In this document: piece by piece, positions 1 through 8,617 of the stretch
Position numbering within the stretch: position 1 is the first letter of the stretch
How the letters are laid out: each line of letters starts with the position of its first letter
Made by a program: the position numbers and the translations under genes
The notes under the pieces: model-generated
The model's database searches: none
Seen by the model: only the letters and a program-made list of their open reading frames with translations
Told to the model about the DNA's origin: nothing
Assembly (NCBI RefSeq): GCF_000374185.1
Contig: NZ_KB910518.1
Span: 986,546 to 1,050,545, forward strand
Direction: 5' to 3'
Origin: Paenibacillus sp. HW567
GTDB taxonomy: Bacteria > Bacillota > Bacilli > Paenibacillales > Paenibacillaceae
DNA: 64,000 bases

Positions 1-1193
1 ACATTATTGACTACACCCACTTTAAATAAATTAACGTAAGTTGGTGTAGTGCTGGCGCCCACCGAGATGGTTCGATGCGCACCGCCCGGAGTGCCTACAG
101 TTTCCTGTCCGGGACCTGCATTGCCCGCTGCGAGCACAACCGTAACACCCGCTTTGGCCGCATTGTCCACAGCGATGGCATCCGGTGAGTACTGCTGGTT
201 CACATCGGAGCCAAGCGAGAGGTTAATGACATCAACACCCTTGGCTACCGCCAGCTCGATGCCTTCGATGACATCGGCAGTAGAGCCCGAGCCGTAAGGT
301 CCAAGTACACGGTATACATAAATATCCGCTTTCGGAGCTACACTGTGGACGATGCCGGAGACATGGGAGCCGTGAGCAGTCTCATATGGCTTGCCGTCTC
401 TTGGCAAATAACGTGGATCTGGCTTCGTTTCAAATGGATATTCGTCGTTATCTACGACGTCATATCCACCTTTGTAGGCATCTTTGAGGTAAGGATGATC
501 ATAGTCAATACCGGTATCAATAACAGCTACTTCAATACCTTCTCCAGTAGCACCCTTGTCATACAGGGCTTTTGTATGAAAGATATCGCCGTTGCCTACA
601 GGCACTTGAGCTGATCCGCCTGAAGAAGGCGGCCCTTCAAGATCTGTGCCTGTTTCCAGCGCATGAACAGTTGTGTTAGGGAATACGGCCTTTACGCCTG
701 GCAGTGCAAGCAGCTTGTCCACCTGATTGCCTGGCAGTGTGATTTCATAGCCGTTAAAAACCTCGGTATATTCATGCCCCGTTACAGCGCCGATTAGATC
801 GGCAGCCGCTTTAAATGCGCTGTGCTCCATACGGAGAACGTTGTGCTGCAGTGATGGTGCAGAGCCTTTGAGAGACGGCCTTTGGCTTTCTGCAACTTTG
901 ATCGGGTCTTTCTGCAATTGGACAATGAAGGTTACTGGTGCTGAAGATGTGCTTGTTCCGGCATAATTTTGCGGCTTAATGGCTGAAGCTTTGTAGCTCT
1001 GGATGAATTGACTCAAGGAGTCCGAGGAGAAATCCAGCTTCGGATTCAGTTGTGGAGCCTGATCTTGAAGATTCGGAGGTCCGGGCAGAAAGCTGCCTGT
1101 ACTGGCATAAGAAGCGGAAGGAAAGAGAACTGAAACGGCTAGACTTACACTTGCTGCGCCAATGCCAAATTTACGGATGGAGCGTTTGAACAT
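1..1193 (-). CDS. Subtilisin-family (S8, Vpr-like) serine protease, partial
   Basis: Secreted serine endopeptidase, cut by the left edge of the window so that only about the first 397 residues are present. The start is ATG at 1193, preceded by GGGGAGGATATCTAA. A Sec signal peptide (MFKRSIRKFGIG, then a hydrophobic run ending near ASYAS) is followed by an inhibitor_I9-like propeptide (about residues 80-170). The catalytic Asp lies in VIDTGIDYDHP (D226) and the catalytic His in AHGSHVSG (H274). A stretch reading VGASTTPTYVNLFKVG before the edge is typical of Vpr-like subtilases, which carry a protease-associated domain next. The catalytic Ser lies outside the window, so activity cannot be judged. 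The role is probably extracellular protein degradation. Confidence 0.93.
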   Translation of the reverse strand, partial: MFKRSIRKFGIGAASVSLAVSVLFPSASYASTGSFLPGPPNLQDQAPQLNPKLDFSSDSLSQFIQSYKASAIKPQNYAGTSTSSAPVTFIVQLQKDPIKVAESQRPSLKGSAPSLQHNVLRMEHSAFKAAADLIGAVTGHEYTEVFNGYEITLPGNQVDKLLALPGVKAVFPNTTVHALETGTDLEGPPSSGGSAQVPVGNGDIFHTKALYDKGATGEGIEVAVIDTGIDYDHPYLKDAYKGGYDVVDNDEYPFETKPDPRYLPRDGKPYETAHGSHVSGIVHSVAPKADIYVYRVLGPYGSGSTADVIEGIELAVAKGVDVINLSLGSDVNQQYSPDAIAVDNAAKAGVTVVLAAGNAGPGQETVGTPGGAHRTISVGASTTPTYVNLFKVGVVNN

Positions 1194-1425
1194 TTAGATA
1201 TCCTCCCCAGTGTCTATTAGTTTATATAGTAGGAATCCACTTAAACCTAATATATCCCTCCTTGCTTGTAGTATTGTAGAACTGAACTAATTATTGGTGA
1301 AAATTAGATTAATTTTACAGGCTAATTACCAAATGTTATATCCTACTTTTGTACCATATTCGGGGGAATAGGTGTAAAAAACGAATAAATTCTGCCCCCG
1401 GAATACAGAATATGAAGGTACAATT

Positions 1426-1821
1426 GTGTATGGCATTCCAGGCAGAAAGCGGGGATTCCCCTTGTCCGAAAAAAGCATACTCGCCTATTTTAAAGCACCT
1501 GAAGATGCCGAAAGCGTCTCCCTGAAGCTTCAGGCATTGCGCGTTACCGAGCTGTCCATAGACCGGTTTAGCAGATTTGGGGGGAGTGGGCTGCAAGCAG
1601 GCGTGAATCCGGTGACGGGCAACCTGGCAAGCATGGACTCCATGACCTCCGGCAGTGCGCATACCGGAATTCTAGCCGCAGCGCATACCAGTGGAAGCGG
1701 CATGAGCCATGGCGGCGATGGCGGACCGACGGGCAGAAATATTCTGCTTACCGCTATCGTGGACCTGGGCATTTATGACCAGGCCGTAACCATTATTGAA
1801 GAGGCCGGCGGAATGCTCTGA
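1426..1821 (+). CDS. Hypothetical protein with Gly/Ser-rich centre
   Basis: A 131-residue protein I do not recognise. The chosen start is GTG at 1426, seven bases after GAAGG; the frame stays open upstream, so the start is uncertain. It has an N-terminal segment (FKAPEDAESVSLKLQAL) that could form a helix as in small ferredoxin-like stress proteins, a central Gly/Ser/His-rich linker (about residues 50-100), and an ordered tail (GRNILLTAIVDLGIYDQAVTIIEEAGGML). The tail resembles the end of general-stress-protein-17M-like proteins, but this is only an impression. No signal peptide or membrane segment is seen. The next small gene follows after 38 bp, so the two may be co-transcribed. Confidence 0.6.
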   Translation: MYGIPGRKRGFPLSEKSILAYFKAPEDAESVSLKLQALRVTELSIDRFSRFGGSGLQAGVNPVTGNLASMDSMTSGSAHTGILAAAHTSGSGMSHGGDGGPTGRNILLTAIVDLGIYDQAVTIIEEAGGML

Positions 1822-1859
1822 AGGCTAAATTCATGTATAACGACGGGAGGCTGGAACAG

Positions 1860-2039
1860 ATGGATAGAGAGAACTCGAAGATTTTTTCGAAGACCGATAA
1901 GATGAAAATGCTGTACGAAGCGAAAGCGGAGGATGTAGAGTTTTCTGCGGCGGAAGCTGACCAGGATGATCTGGAGGCGCAGGAGCGTTCACTGGAGGCG
2001 GACAAGCGGCAGCTTCACGAAATTTTGAAGAAGGAATAG
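1860..2039 (+). CDS. Small charged hypothetical protein
   Basis: A 59-residue, highly charged protein starting at ATG 1860, nine bases after a GGGAGG ribosome-binding site. A longer reading from 1833 is possible but has no good binding site. The sequence is almost entirely helical in character, with a Glu/Asp-rich middle and a Lys-rich end (RQLHEILKKE), and could be a short coiled coil. There are no cysteines or membrane segments. It follows the previous small gene and is followed after about 125 bp by an intrinsic terminator, so the two probably form a short operon. Function unknown. Confidence 0.6.
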   Translation: MDRENSKIFSKTDKMKMLYEAKAEDVEFSAAEADQDDLEAQERSLEADKRQLHEILKKE

Positions 2040-2164
2040 CTGTGAAGCAATAGCATTGAAGTTGGGCAGACAGAGAATAATAAATATGCAAAGAATGTTG
2101 CAGTAAATGCCCCACATCTGTGCAATGTCATTAAGTTAAGGCAAAGGGCCAAAAATCAAGAACA

Positions 2165-2201
2165 AGAGCAGGTTATCGAAAAGATAGCCCGCTCTTTTTT
2201 T
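2165..2201 (+). terminator. Intrinsic terminator
   Basis: AGAGC plus GGTTATC pairs with GATAGCC plus GCTCT around a GAAAA-type loop, and is followed by seven T. It would end the transcript of the two small genes upstream. Confidence 0.85.
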
Positions 2202-2241
2202 ACTCAAGCATATGCTCAGGTTGACACTCACCTTTATTACA

Positions 2242-2267
2242 GTACCTGTACTAAAAGTGCGTACTTA
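2242..2267. promoter_or_regulatory. GTAC-type dyad upstream of the MFS gene
   Basis: An inverted repeat AGTAC-CT-GTACT at 2242-2253 is followed by a further GTAC at 2261-2264. It lies downstream of a TTGACA at 2221. GTAC-containing dyads are known operator types for HxlR/YodB-family repressors, and an HxlR gene lies just downstream of the MFS gene. Assignment as its operator is inference. Confidence 0.35.
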
Positions 2268-2361
2268 CATATTTATAGTGCAATCTTTATACTCAAAAAA
2301 GGAAATAAATAAATTTCCATACACTCGGAAATATGGAAACTTAAGAAAGAGGGATAATTTT

Positions 2362-3555
2362 ATGTCAAATGTCTGGAAGATTTACTTATTAGCCGCTGTT
2401 AGCTTTTTGGTTGGAACATCGGAGTATATCATAGCAGGGATTCTCGACACAGTTGCAAAAGACGTTAATGTCTCCGTCGCTGCTGCTGGTCAGCTTATTA
2501 CTGTTTTTTCACTCGCCTATGCTTTTGGAACACCTTTCCTTATCGCATTTACAGCACGAATGGAGCAGCGCAAGCTTTTAGTTTATTCACTTGGCGTATT
2601 TGCGGTTGGAAATATTATCGCCGTGGTTTTACCCGGCTTTGGATTTCTTGTAGTTTCACGCATTATTCTTGCACTAAGTATGGGAGTATTCGTTGTAACC
2701 TCCTTTACTGTCGCTACCAAGATGACTCCACCTGATAAACAAGGAAGTGCAATTGCAACGCTCCTTATGGGCTTTAGCATTTCGTTGATTATCGGTGTTC
2801 CGCTAGGCAGAGTTATTGCTTCCGTTTATGATTGGAGATTAATCTTCGGAGGAATCGGTGCACTTAGTATTCTTGCGATGATCGTTATACGCTTAGTCAT
2901 CCCACGCTCAAATGGCGATGAATCGGTTCCCTTGCGCAAACAGCTTGCTTTAATTAAGCAACCGAAAATAATGGTAGCCCTAATGATCACTTTCTTATGG
3001 ATTTCTGGTTATTCTATTGTCTACACCTACATTTCTCCCTTCCTATTGTCGATTACAGGGATGAACAGTAAAACAGTCATCATTGCTTTATTCGCTTTCG
3101 GGATTGCCAGCTTATTCGGCTCAAAGTTTGGCGGCTATAGTACAGATAAATGGGGATTCCCCCGTACTTTATTTGTCAGTATGGTACTGCATGCAGTAGC
3201 CTTAGTTCTACTGTCATTATCAGCCCAATGGCCTGCTATCGCTTTCCTTGTGCTCATATTTTGGGCTCTCTCCGCTTGGTCAACAAGTCCTACTCAGCAA
3301 TATCACTTAATGACGCTTGCTCCGGCGGCTTCAGGCATTATGGTAAGTATGAATACTTCAGTTTTACAGCTTGCTATGGGTGCGGGAGCAGGAATTGGAG
3401 GCGTTGTCGTGGAACAAGCTTCCTTAGCTTCGATTAGCTGGATTGGAGCTGCGGTTGTTGCCATCGCTGCAATAACCGTTATGGTATATTTACGAGTAAC
3501 CCACTCAAAGGCTCCATCAGAACTTAGTAGAGTTATAGAAGAAACAAATATCTAA
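2362..3555 (+). CDS. MFS transporter (AraJ-like, DHA1 family)
   Basis: A 397-residue integral membrane secondary transporter, about 12 hydrophobic segments. The start is ATG 2362 after AAGAGGGATAATTTT; an in-frame reading from 2212 has no ribosome-binding site and adds an implausible leader. The N-terminus (YLLAAVSFLVGTSEYIIAGIL) is the signature of AraJ/YdhP-type drug-H+ antiporters, followed by the loop TARMEQRKLL between segments 2 and 3. The family exports sugars, drugs or small toxic metabolites; the substrate cannot be read from sequence. A convergent HxlR-type regulator follows, a common pairing for inducible efflux. The gene is visibly more AT-rich than its neighbours, which suggests horizontal acquisition. 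Confidence 0.88.
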   Translation: MSNVWKIYLLAAVSFLVGTSEYIIAGILDTVAKDVNVSVAAAGQLITVFSLAYAFGTPFLIAFTARMEQRKLLVYSLGVFAVGNIIAVVLPGFGFLVVSRIILALSMGVFVVTSFTVATKMTPPDKQGSAIATLLMGFSISLIIGVPLGRVIASVYDWRLIFGGIGALSILAMIVIRLVIPRSNGDESVPLRKQLALIKQPKIMVALMITFLWISGYSIVYTYISPFLLSITGMNSKTVIIALFAFGIASLFGSKFGGYSTDKWGFPRTLFVSMVLHAVALVLLSLSAQWPAIAFLVLIFWALSAWSTSPTQQYHLMTLAPAASGIMVSMNTSVLQLAMGAGAGIGGVVVEQASLASISWIGAAVVAIAAITVMVYLRVTHSKAPSELSRVIEETNI

Positions 3556-3710
3556 GGGATTGGTGCTTAACCAACTGCAAAAGGCAACGTGCACAAAATC
3601 GCTCAAGTATCCAGTCGAATAACCAGCAATACGACCGTCCGCTCGTGATTGAAACCTTGTTTGGAAGGTTCGCCGAGGGCATATCCAGATTTAATAAGAC
3701 TGCTATAAAA

Positions 3711-3747
3711 AAGAAGTATTTCCCTGTTCAGGAGATACTTCTTTGTA
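3711..3747 (-). terminator. Terminator between convergent genes
   Basis: AAGAAGTATTTCC pairs with GGAGATACTTCTT (3731-3743). On the minus strand the stem is followed by a T-run (read as A-rich sequence just left of 3711), so it mainly serves the HxlR gene; on the plus strand the tract is shorter. Confidence 0.7.
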
Positions 3748-3768
3748 ATATAAACAAAACAACTATGC

Positions 3769-4128
3769 CTACTGCTGTACAGCCTCCAGAGCTGGCGAAA
3801 TGTTTTTTTCTCCCCACTCGCACATCATATTTAACAAAGGAATGAGAGAAAGACCACTTTCAGATAATGAATATTCAACTTTTGGAGGTATTTGGGGAAA
3901 TTCCTTGCGTATGATAAGCCCATCTGCCTCCAGCTCTTTTAACATGATGCTTTGCGTTTTAAAGGAAATGGTCCCGATACACCGCTTCAGCTCATTAAAC
4001 CGCATTACCTTATTTTCAGACAGCCAATACATAATGATCATTTTATATTTACCGCCTATTAAGGACAACGTGTATCCAAAGCCAGTTTCTTTAAGTTTCA
4101 AGCCAGTTGGAATATAGGTTTCGCGCAC
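3769..4128 (-). CDS. HxlR-family winged-helix transcriptional regulator
   Basis: A 119-residue DNA-binding protein of the MarR-like HxlR family. It matches the family in length and landmarks: GFGYTLSLIGGKYKMIIMYWL at the N-terminal helix, RFNELKRCIGTISFKTQSIMLKELEADGLI as the recognition helix and wing, and VEYSLSESG in the wing strand. The start is GTG at 4128, ten bases after AAGGAG. The typical N-terminal cysteine used for redox or aldehyde sensing in many family members is absent in the chosen frame, so a different cue is likely. It converges on the MFS transporter and is the obvious candidate for its regulator. It shares the AT-rich composition of that gene. Confidence 0.9.
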   Translation of the reverse strand: MRETYIPTGLKLKETGFGYTLSLIGGKYKMIIMYWLSENKVMRFNELKRCIGTISFKTQSIMLKELEADGLIIRKEFPQIPPKVEYSLSESGLSLIPLLNMMCEWGEKNISPALEAVQQ

Positions 4129-4150
4129 AAGTTACACTCTCCTTTTGGTA

Positions 4151-4195
4151 AGTATACAATATAATTATGCATACTATATAATACAACATTATGCA
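4151..4195 (-). promoter_or_regulatory. Promoter and dyad of the HxlR gene
   Basis: On the minus strand TTGTAT and TATATT are separated by 17 bp. A near-palindrome AGTATAC / GCATACT (4151-4157, 4169-4175) overlaps them, consistent with autoregulation by the HxlR protein. This is inferred from layout only. Confidence 0.45.
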
Positions 4196-4294
4196 ATCTC
4201 ATTGAAAGGATATATCCTAAATTTGAATAAATTTTAGAAACGGAATGGGACCGGAAGAATGGCAGCGCCTATTAAAGTTTATTTAAAAGTGATG

Positions 4295-4325
4295 AAACCG
4301 CAAGGCTGGATACCTGCGGTTTTTA
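4295..4325 (+). terminator. Orphan terminator-like hairpin upstream of MCP gene
   Basis: AACCGCA pairs with TGCGGTT and is followed by TTTT. No plus-strand gene precedes it, so it may end transcription from further upstream or act as a leader attenuator. The rest of 4129-4465 shows an AT-rich stretch and a small palindrome AGGATATATCCT at 4207, but no gene. Confidence 0.5.
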
Positions 4326-4465
4326 GTTATTTTGGAGATTTCTAAAAATTGTCCTTTTCTGTAATCTAAAACCGAAATTTTACCGTTATTATAGAGTAAA
4401 GTTAAACAATGAAATTAGGACAACCTCAAATATTCTAAAATTGATTTATACGGGGAGAAATTGCT

Positions 4466-5377
4466 ATGAAGAACCTGCTAACACAAGAAGTCACCGATGC
4501 ACTGGTTGTCAAAGCTTTGGAAAAAAATCTTGCCCTCATCCGGTTTGATCTTGACCGCCGGGTGGCTTATGTCAATGAGGTGTTTGCCAGCTCCATGAAA
4601 TACAGCGCTGGGAAAATGTACGGAATGTACCACAAGGAGTTTTGTTTTCCCGAGTTCGCGAATAGTCCTGATTATGAAATATTCTGGGAGGACCTGCTGT
4701 CCGGCAAGAGCTTCCAGGATAAAATCGTCCGGATGGACTCGGAAAGGAATCCGGTGTGGCTGGAAGCCACTTATATGCCTATTTATGATGAATTAGGCGA
4801 GCAGGTTATCGGTGTGACGAAGGTCGCAACGAATATTACCCTCAGACAGACCAATATGAGCAATGTTGTGGAACACATGCAGGGAATGGCCAGCAGTCTG
4901 AACCAGCGTGCGGAAAAAGGCATCGAGCGGAGCCGTGAGCTGCTGGTGAGCATCGACAGTATCGCCGAAGTGTCGAATGAAAACACGATGACGCTTACCA
5001 ATCTGCAGCAGAAGGCCGGAGATATTCAAGGCGTGGTGCAGACGATCCGTGACATTGCTTCGCAGACCCATCTGCTGGCGCTTAATGCGGCAATTGAAGC
5101 GGCTCATGCCGGAGAGTTCGGCCGGGGTTTTGATGTCGTAGCCAAGGAAGTCCGAAAGCTGTCTGCTATGGTACAGCATTCCATTGGCGAAGTGCGGGAG
5201 AGCGTCAAGGCGATTACGGAGGAGATTGGCAGAATGTCTGCAGGAATCGAGCAGGTTCAGGGCAGTGTGGAAGAAAGCCAGCGGCAGATTGAAGTCGCCC
5301 TGCAGGATTTTACGGGGGTTGCCTCTTCCGCCCAGGAGCTGGACAATCAGGCCCGCGAGGTGCTGGAAATCATCTGA
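4466..5377 (+). CDS. Soluble PAS-domain methyl-accepting chemotaxis protein
   Basis: A 303-residue cytoplasmic chemoreceptor. ATG 4466 follows GGGGAGAAATTGCT. An N-terminal PAS domain (about residues 10-130, with ending [15 protein letters not shown]) is joined to a short MCP signalling domain. The hairpin tip is readable as [33 protein letters not shown], with His where most receptors have Asn and Arg in [18 protein letters not shown]. There is no transmembrane segment or HAMP domain. The coiled coil is much shorter than in transmembrane receptors and ends soon after the tip. Such proteins couple an internal signal (redox, oxygen or a ligand bound by PAS) to CheA/CheW. No chemotaxis gene is adjacent. 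Confidence 0.9.
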   Translation: MKNLLTQEVTDALVVKALEKNLALIRFDLDRRVAYVNEVFASSMKYSAGKMYGMYHKEFCFPEFANSPDYEIFWEDLLSGKSFQDKIVRMDSERNPVWLEATYMPIYDELGEQVIGVTKVATNITLRQTNMSNVVEHMQGMASSLNQRAEKGIERSRELLVSIDSIAEVSNENTMTLTNLQQKAGDIQGVVQTIRDIASQTHLLALNAAIEAAHAGEFGRGFDVVAKEVRKLSAMVQHSIGEVRESVKAITEEIGRMSAGIEQVQGSVEESQRQIEVALQDFTGVASSAQELDNQAREVLEII

Positions 5378-5681
5378 TTTGTGCCACAGCATAAGATAAA
5401 TACGAAGAGATCCGTGTGTACAAGTCATAGAGGTGTCCAAAATCCCGGAAGGGTGGATGCCTCTTTAATTTGTGCTGCAAAACCCTGCTGCGCGTGTATT
5501 GAAAGAATATGTGCTTGCATGAACAAGGGGCCGCTAATATTGGAGGGGCACGCCGGCAAGATTCGAGCGGATGTGGCTGGGAATCCTGGTGCCGACGCTT
5601 GTGGTGATGATTCCGCTTGTTTTTAAATATGGGGCTGTATATGAAAGATAACTGCCCGCAAATCAAAGGAGAGAACAGAAC
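5378..5681. other. Intergenic region without a supported gene
   Basis: Open frames here (for example 5381-5626 on the plus strand, or a 28-codon hydrophobic stretch beginning at an ATG near 5571) lack well-placed ribosome-binding sites and recognisable motifs. I see no terminator for the upstream receptor gene. Confidence 0.5.
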
Positions 5682-6242
5682 ATGGAAGCTACACGCTGTG
5701 CCTGGGTCAACCAGGACCCGCTGTATATAGCTTATCACGATGAAGAATGGGGCAAGCCGCTGTACGACGATGGGAAGCTGTTCGAGCTGCTGATGCTGGA
5801 GGGCATGCAGGCGGGGCTAAGCTGGTACACAATTTTGAAGAAAAGGGAGCATTACCGGCAAGTGTTCGACGGATTCGATCCGCAGCAAATTGTCCATTAT
5901 GATGAAGCGAAGATTGAAGCGCTGATGCAGGACACGGGGATTATCCGCAACCGCTTGAAGATCAATGCCATTATTAACAATGCGGCTGTATTCCAGCAGA
6001 TTTGCCGGGAGGAGGGGAGCTTTGCAGATTATTTGTGGAGCTTCGCGGGAGGTGCTCCGGTTATTAATGAGTGGACAAGCATCTCCGAGGTTCCGGCGGT
6101 CACCCCTCAGTCCGATCAGATGAGCAAAGCGCTGAAGAAAAAAGGCATGAAGTTTGTCGGCTCTACAATTTGTTATGCTTTTATGCAGGCTTCCGGTATG
6201 GTGGACGACCATACCACGGACTGTTTTTGCCATAATACTTAA
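5682..6242 (+). CDS. tag: DNA-3-methyladenine glycosylase I
   Basis: Base-excision repair enzyme that removes 3-methyladenine from alkylated DNA. The 186-residue length is normal for Tag. ATG 5682 follows AAAGGAGAGAACAGAAC. Family landmarks are RCAWVNQDPLYIAYHDEEWGKP at the N-terminus, LMLEGMQAGLSWYTILKKRE (helix-hairpin-helix region), and the C-terminal GSTICYAFMQASGMVDDHTTDCFCH. The Cys and His residues at both ends (C6, H19, H178, C182 by count from the start) correspond to the Tag zinc snap. It stands alone between the receptor and sigma-factor genes. Confidence 0.95.
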   Translation: MEATRCAWVNQDPLYIAYHDEEWGKPLYDDGKLFELLMLEGMQAGLSWYTILKKREHYRQVFDGFDPQQIVHYDEAKIEALMQDTGIIRNRLKINAIINNAAVFQQICREEGSFADYLWSFAGGAPVINEWTSISEVPAVTPQSDQMSKALKKKGMKFVGSTICYAFMQASGMVDDHTTDCFCHNT

Positions 6243-6258
6243 ATAATGATTACCCCCA

Positions 6259-6299
6259 AACAGCAAGTCTCTTTATAGAATAAGGAGGTTTGCTGTTTT
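6259..6299 (+). other. Inverted repeat enclosing a Shine-Dalgarno motif
   Basis: AACAGCAA pairs with TTGCTGTT. The loop holds AAGGAGG at 6282-6288. It could be a weak terminator for tag or a leader structure before the sigma gene. A TTG at 6298 is nine bases after AAGGAGG and opens an 18-codon frame ending at 6354, a possible leader peptide. Confidence 0.35.
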
Positions 6300-6383
6300 G
6301 CTGTGTCTACAGAACGTGCGAATGAACCTTTTACAAGCTTCAATTGTTATATAGATGAACTCAACAAGAAAGGAGGGCGACCA

Positions 6384-6944
6384 TTGCAGAACAATCGGGA
6401 GCTGTTCGAAACCTACCAACGGGATGTATACCGGACCTGTTACTATATGGTCCATGATGCGGCAGATGCCGAGGATTTGACCCAGGAGGTGTTTATTACC
6501 CTGTTTCGCACCAATCGGGAGCAGATCATGCAGATGAAGGCCTGGATTATGAAAATTACGTTCAATCATTGCTTGAACCACCTCAGACGCCGGCGCAGCC
6601 TGCAGATGAAAGTATCGGCCAATCCTCACCTGTTCACCGGGACGGAGGGCAAGCCGGTAGACAGACTTGCGGAGGAACGGGAATCGGCTGCGGAATGGGC
6701 GGGTTACCTGAACCATCTTCCGGCCAAAATCCGGGCAGTGCTGACACTTCGTTACATGCATGATTTCTCACTGGCCGAAGTATCCGACCTGTTGGACATT
6801 CCACTGGGAACGGTCAAATCACGGGCCCATAAAGGGCTGCGATTAATGAAACAGATTTTACTGGAAGCGGGCGTTTATCCCCCTGACATGAAAGGAGACA
6901 AATATGAAGAGAGTAGAGGACACATTGAAGCGTCAACTAAGTGA
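6384..6944 (+). CDS. ECF-type RNA polymerase sigma factor
   Basis: A 186-residue sigma-70-family factor with region 2 (ELFETYQRDVYRTCYYM...DAEDLTQEVFITLF) and region 4 (LPAKIRAVLTLRYMHDFSLAEVSDLLDIPLGTVKSRAHKGL), and no region 1 or 3, as in extracytoplasmic-function sigmas. I prefer the TTG start at 6384, six bases after AAAGGAGGG; an in-frame GTG at 6303 would add 27 residues that do not look like sigma region 2. The stop overlaps the start of the next gene by 41 bp, which signals tight translational coupling to the membrane anti-sigma. Regulon unknown. Confidence 0.9.
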   Translation: MQNNRELFETYQRDVYRTCYYMVHDAADAEDLTQEVFITLFRTNREQIMQMKAWIMKITFNHCLNHLRRRRSLQMKVSANPHLFTGTEGKPVDRLAEERESAAEWAGYLNHLPAKIRAVLTLRYMHDFSLAEVSDLLDIPLGTVKSRAHKGLRLMKQILLEAGVYPPDMKGDKYEESRGHIEASTK

Positions 6945-8586
6945 CAACCGTGAAGCTCCATATCCCGATTTCGAGGACATGTGGAGCCGGATGGAGAAAG
7001 CGGGCCATACCGCACCTGCCATGATCGCCGATCGTGAACCGGATGCCCCTCGCCGGCACAGAAACTGGCGCAAAATAACGATCGCCGCGTCGCTCAGCGC
7101 ACTGCTTATCGCTGTTCCTGTTTATGCTGCGATCAATTACAACTGGGACAAGATGCTAAGCGGGCAGGAAGGTGTCCAGGACGCACTGGAGCAAAATCTT
7201 GGGCAGACGCTGGGCCAGAGCGTAACCAGGGACGGCGTGAAGCTGACGCTGCATACGGCGGTTGTCGATGCTGAGCGGACGATTATCCTGTACACACTGG
7301 ATGTGGATAAACGTAAGGACAATGAATATTGGGGCGTCAAAGGAATGACCTTGACTGATGCGGCGGGTAACGGCAATCAAGATAATAACGACTACACCTA
7401 TATTCGCTGGGATGAGGACAGTGGGCAGTACAGCGGATATTTCGAAAGTGATTGGACACCGCGGCAGGAGAGCTCCAAAGCAAAGCTATCAATAGATGCC
7501 CTCCGGTTGTATCAGCCCAAGCAGTTGGAAATGTCAAAAAAAATCAACCTGAATACAAATGCACAGCAGAGCATTCCGCTGGGACAGGATGGCCTGCGTG
7601 ACGTGAAGGTACAGGTATTTGATCAGGGAGAAAAGCTGATGTTAACCTCCGCGATCTCTTTCGATTCAGCGGAGGCCAAGCAGTGGGCTGATCCGCAAAT
7701 TGTACCTTACAAGAACGGGAAGCCTGTAGAAATCCTCCCTGGCAGTTCATACGGCAAGCCGGGCGAGAACGGTGAATATACGGCAAACCAGTATTTTAAC
7801 CGGGCGGATCTGGCGGATGAACAGGTTGTTTACAAGCTGGACTATGCCAAAACAGAAAAAACCGTCAATGAACCGATTTCGTTTGATCTGGAATTAAGCA
7901 AAAAACAAATGGAGAGCGGAACAACCAGAATTGCGCTGGATATGCCGCTTGAGCAAGCGGATAAAGATTTTGTCATTGAAGATATGATCGTAACCCCGGC
8001 ACAAATCGTGGTGAACCTCCGCAGCAAGAAGACTGATTATAATGTGCCATATAAGAAATTCTACCTTTCCGTCAACGGGAAAACGCTGGAAGGCGGGCGA
8101 CGGCTATCTCCTAAGGGAGACTACGGATTGATACCGATCCGGTTCGAACGGCCTGCGGGTCTCACAATTACTCAAGACACGCCGCTCATATTTACAGGCA
8201 AATTCAAGATTACCCCACATGAAGAGGATAAAGCACCGCTGCTGCTGACCGGTATTTCCGAGAAAAAACAAAGCGTAATGCGGGAAACCGGCGGTTATCC
8301 GGTGAAGTGGACATACTACAAGCAGGGAGCTGACCTGTACGTGGAAACGGAGAGCGAAGATGCCCGTTTTGGTGGAGTGAATCAAACCTACATTATGGAT
8401 GGAAAAGAACGCCTGCTCGGCTCGCCTGTTGGCGTTAACTTTGTCGGCTCCGACACCAACAAGTCGATAGACGTCTACAAGGATTTTAAAGGAACGGAAG
8501 CTTCCATATACATGTTCCACTATTGGATCCATGACCGCGATGCCACAGTGAGCGTTCAATTGATGCCACAGCCAAGCGGTAAATAA
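6904..8586 (+). CDS. DUF4179-type membrane anti-sigma factor
   Basis: A 560-residue protein starting at ATG 6904 after GAAAGGAGACAAAT. A cytoplasmic N-terminal segment of about 55 residues (MKRVEDTLKRQLSDNREAP...) probably holds the sigma-binding part. It is followed by one membrane helix (ITIAASLSALLIAVPVYAAI, about 59-78) and a long extracellular beta-rich region typical of DUF4179 with a DUF5643-like tail. Such proteins sit directly downstream of ECF sigma genes and keep them inactive until an envelope signal arrives. The 41-bp overlap with the sigma gene supports the partnership. The inducing signal cannot be read from sequence. Confidence 0.85.
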   Translation: MKRVEDTLKRQLSDNREAPYPDFEDMWSRMEKAGHTAPAMIADREPDAPRRHRNWRKITIAASLSALLIAVPVYAAINYNWDKMLSGQEGVQDALEQNLGQTLGQSVTRDGVKLTLHTAVVDAERTIILYTLDVDKRKDNEYWGVKGMTLTDAAGNGNQDNNDYTYIRWDEDSGQYSGYFESDWTPRQESSKAKLSIDALRLYQPKQLEMSKKINLNTNAQQSIPLGQDGLRDVKVQVFDQGEKLMLTSAISFDSAEAKQWADPQIVPYKNGKPVEILPGSSYGKPGENGEYTANQYFNRADLADEQVVYKLDYAKTEKTVNEPISFDLELSKKQMESGTTRIALDMPLEQADKDFVIEDMIVTPAQIVVNLRSKKTDYNVPYKKFYLSVNGKTLEGGRRLSPKGDYGLIPIRFERPAGLTITQDTPLIFTGKFKITPHEEDKAPLLLTGISEKKQSVMRETGGYPVKWTYYKQGADLYVETESEDARFGGVNQTYIMDGKERLLGSPVGVNFVGSDTNKSIDVYKDFKGTEASIYMFHYWIHDRDATVSVQLMPQPSGK

Positions 8587-8617
8587 CTGTCCGAACATTG
8601 ATCTGTAAAAGAACAAA

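Noticed and set aside
3645..3845. Short frame reading IETLFGRFAEGISRFNKT, possible gene remnant
   Set aside because: It runs through the terminator and into the HxlR gene on the other strand; no family recognised.
5381..5626. 81-codon open frame and a 28-codon hydrophobic frame near 5571
   Set aside because: Neither has a well-placed ribosome-binding site or recognisable family; treated as intergenic.
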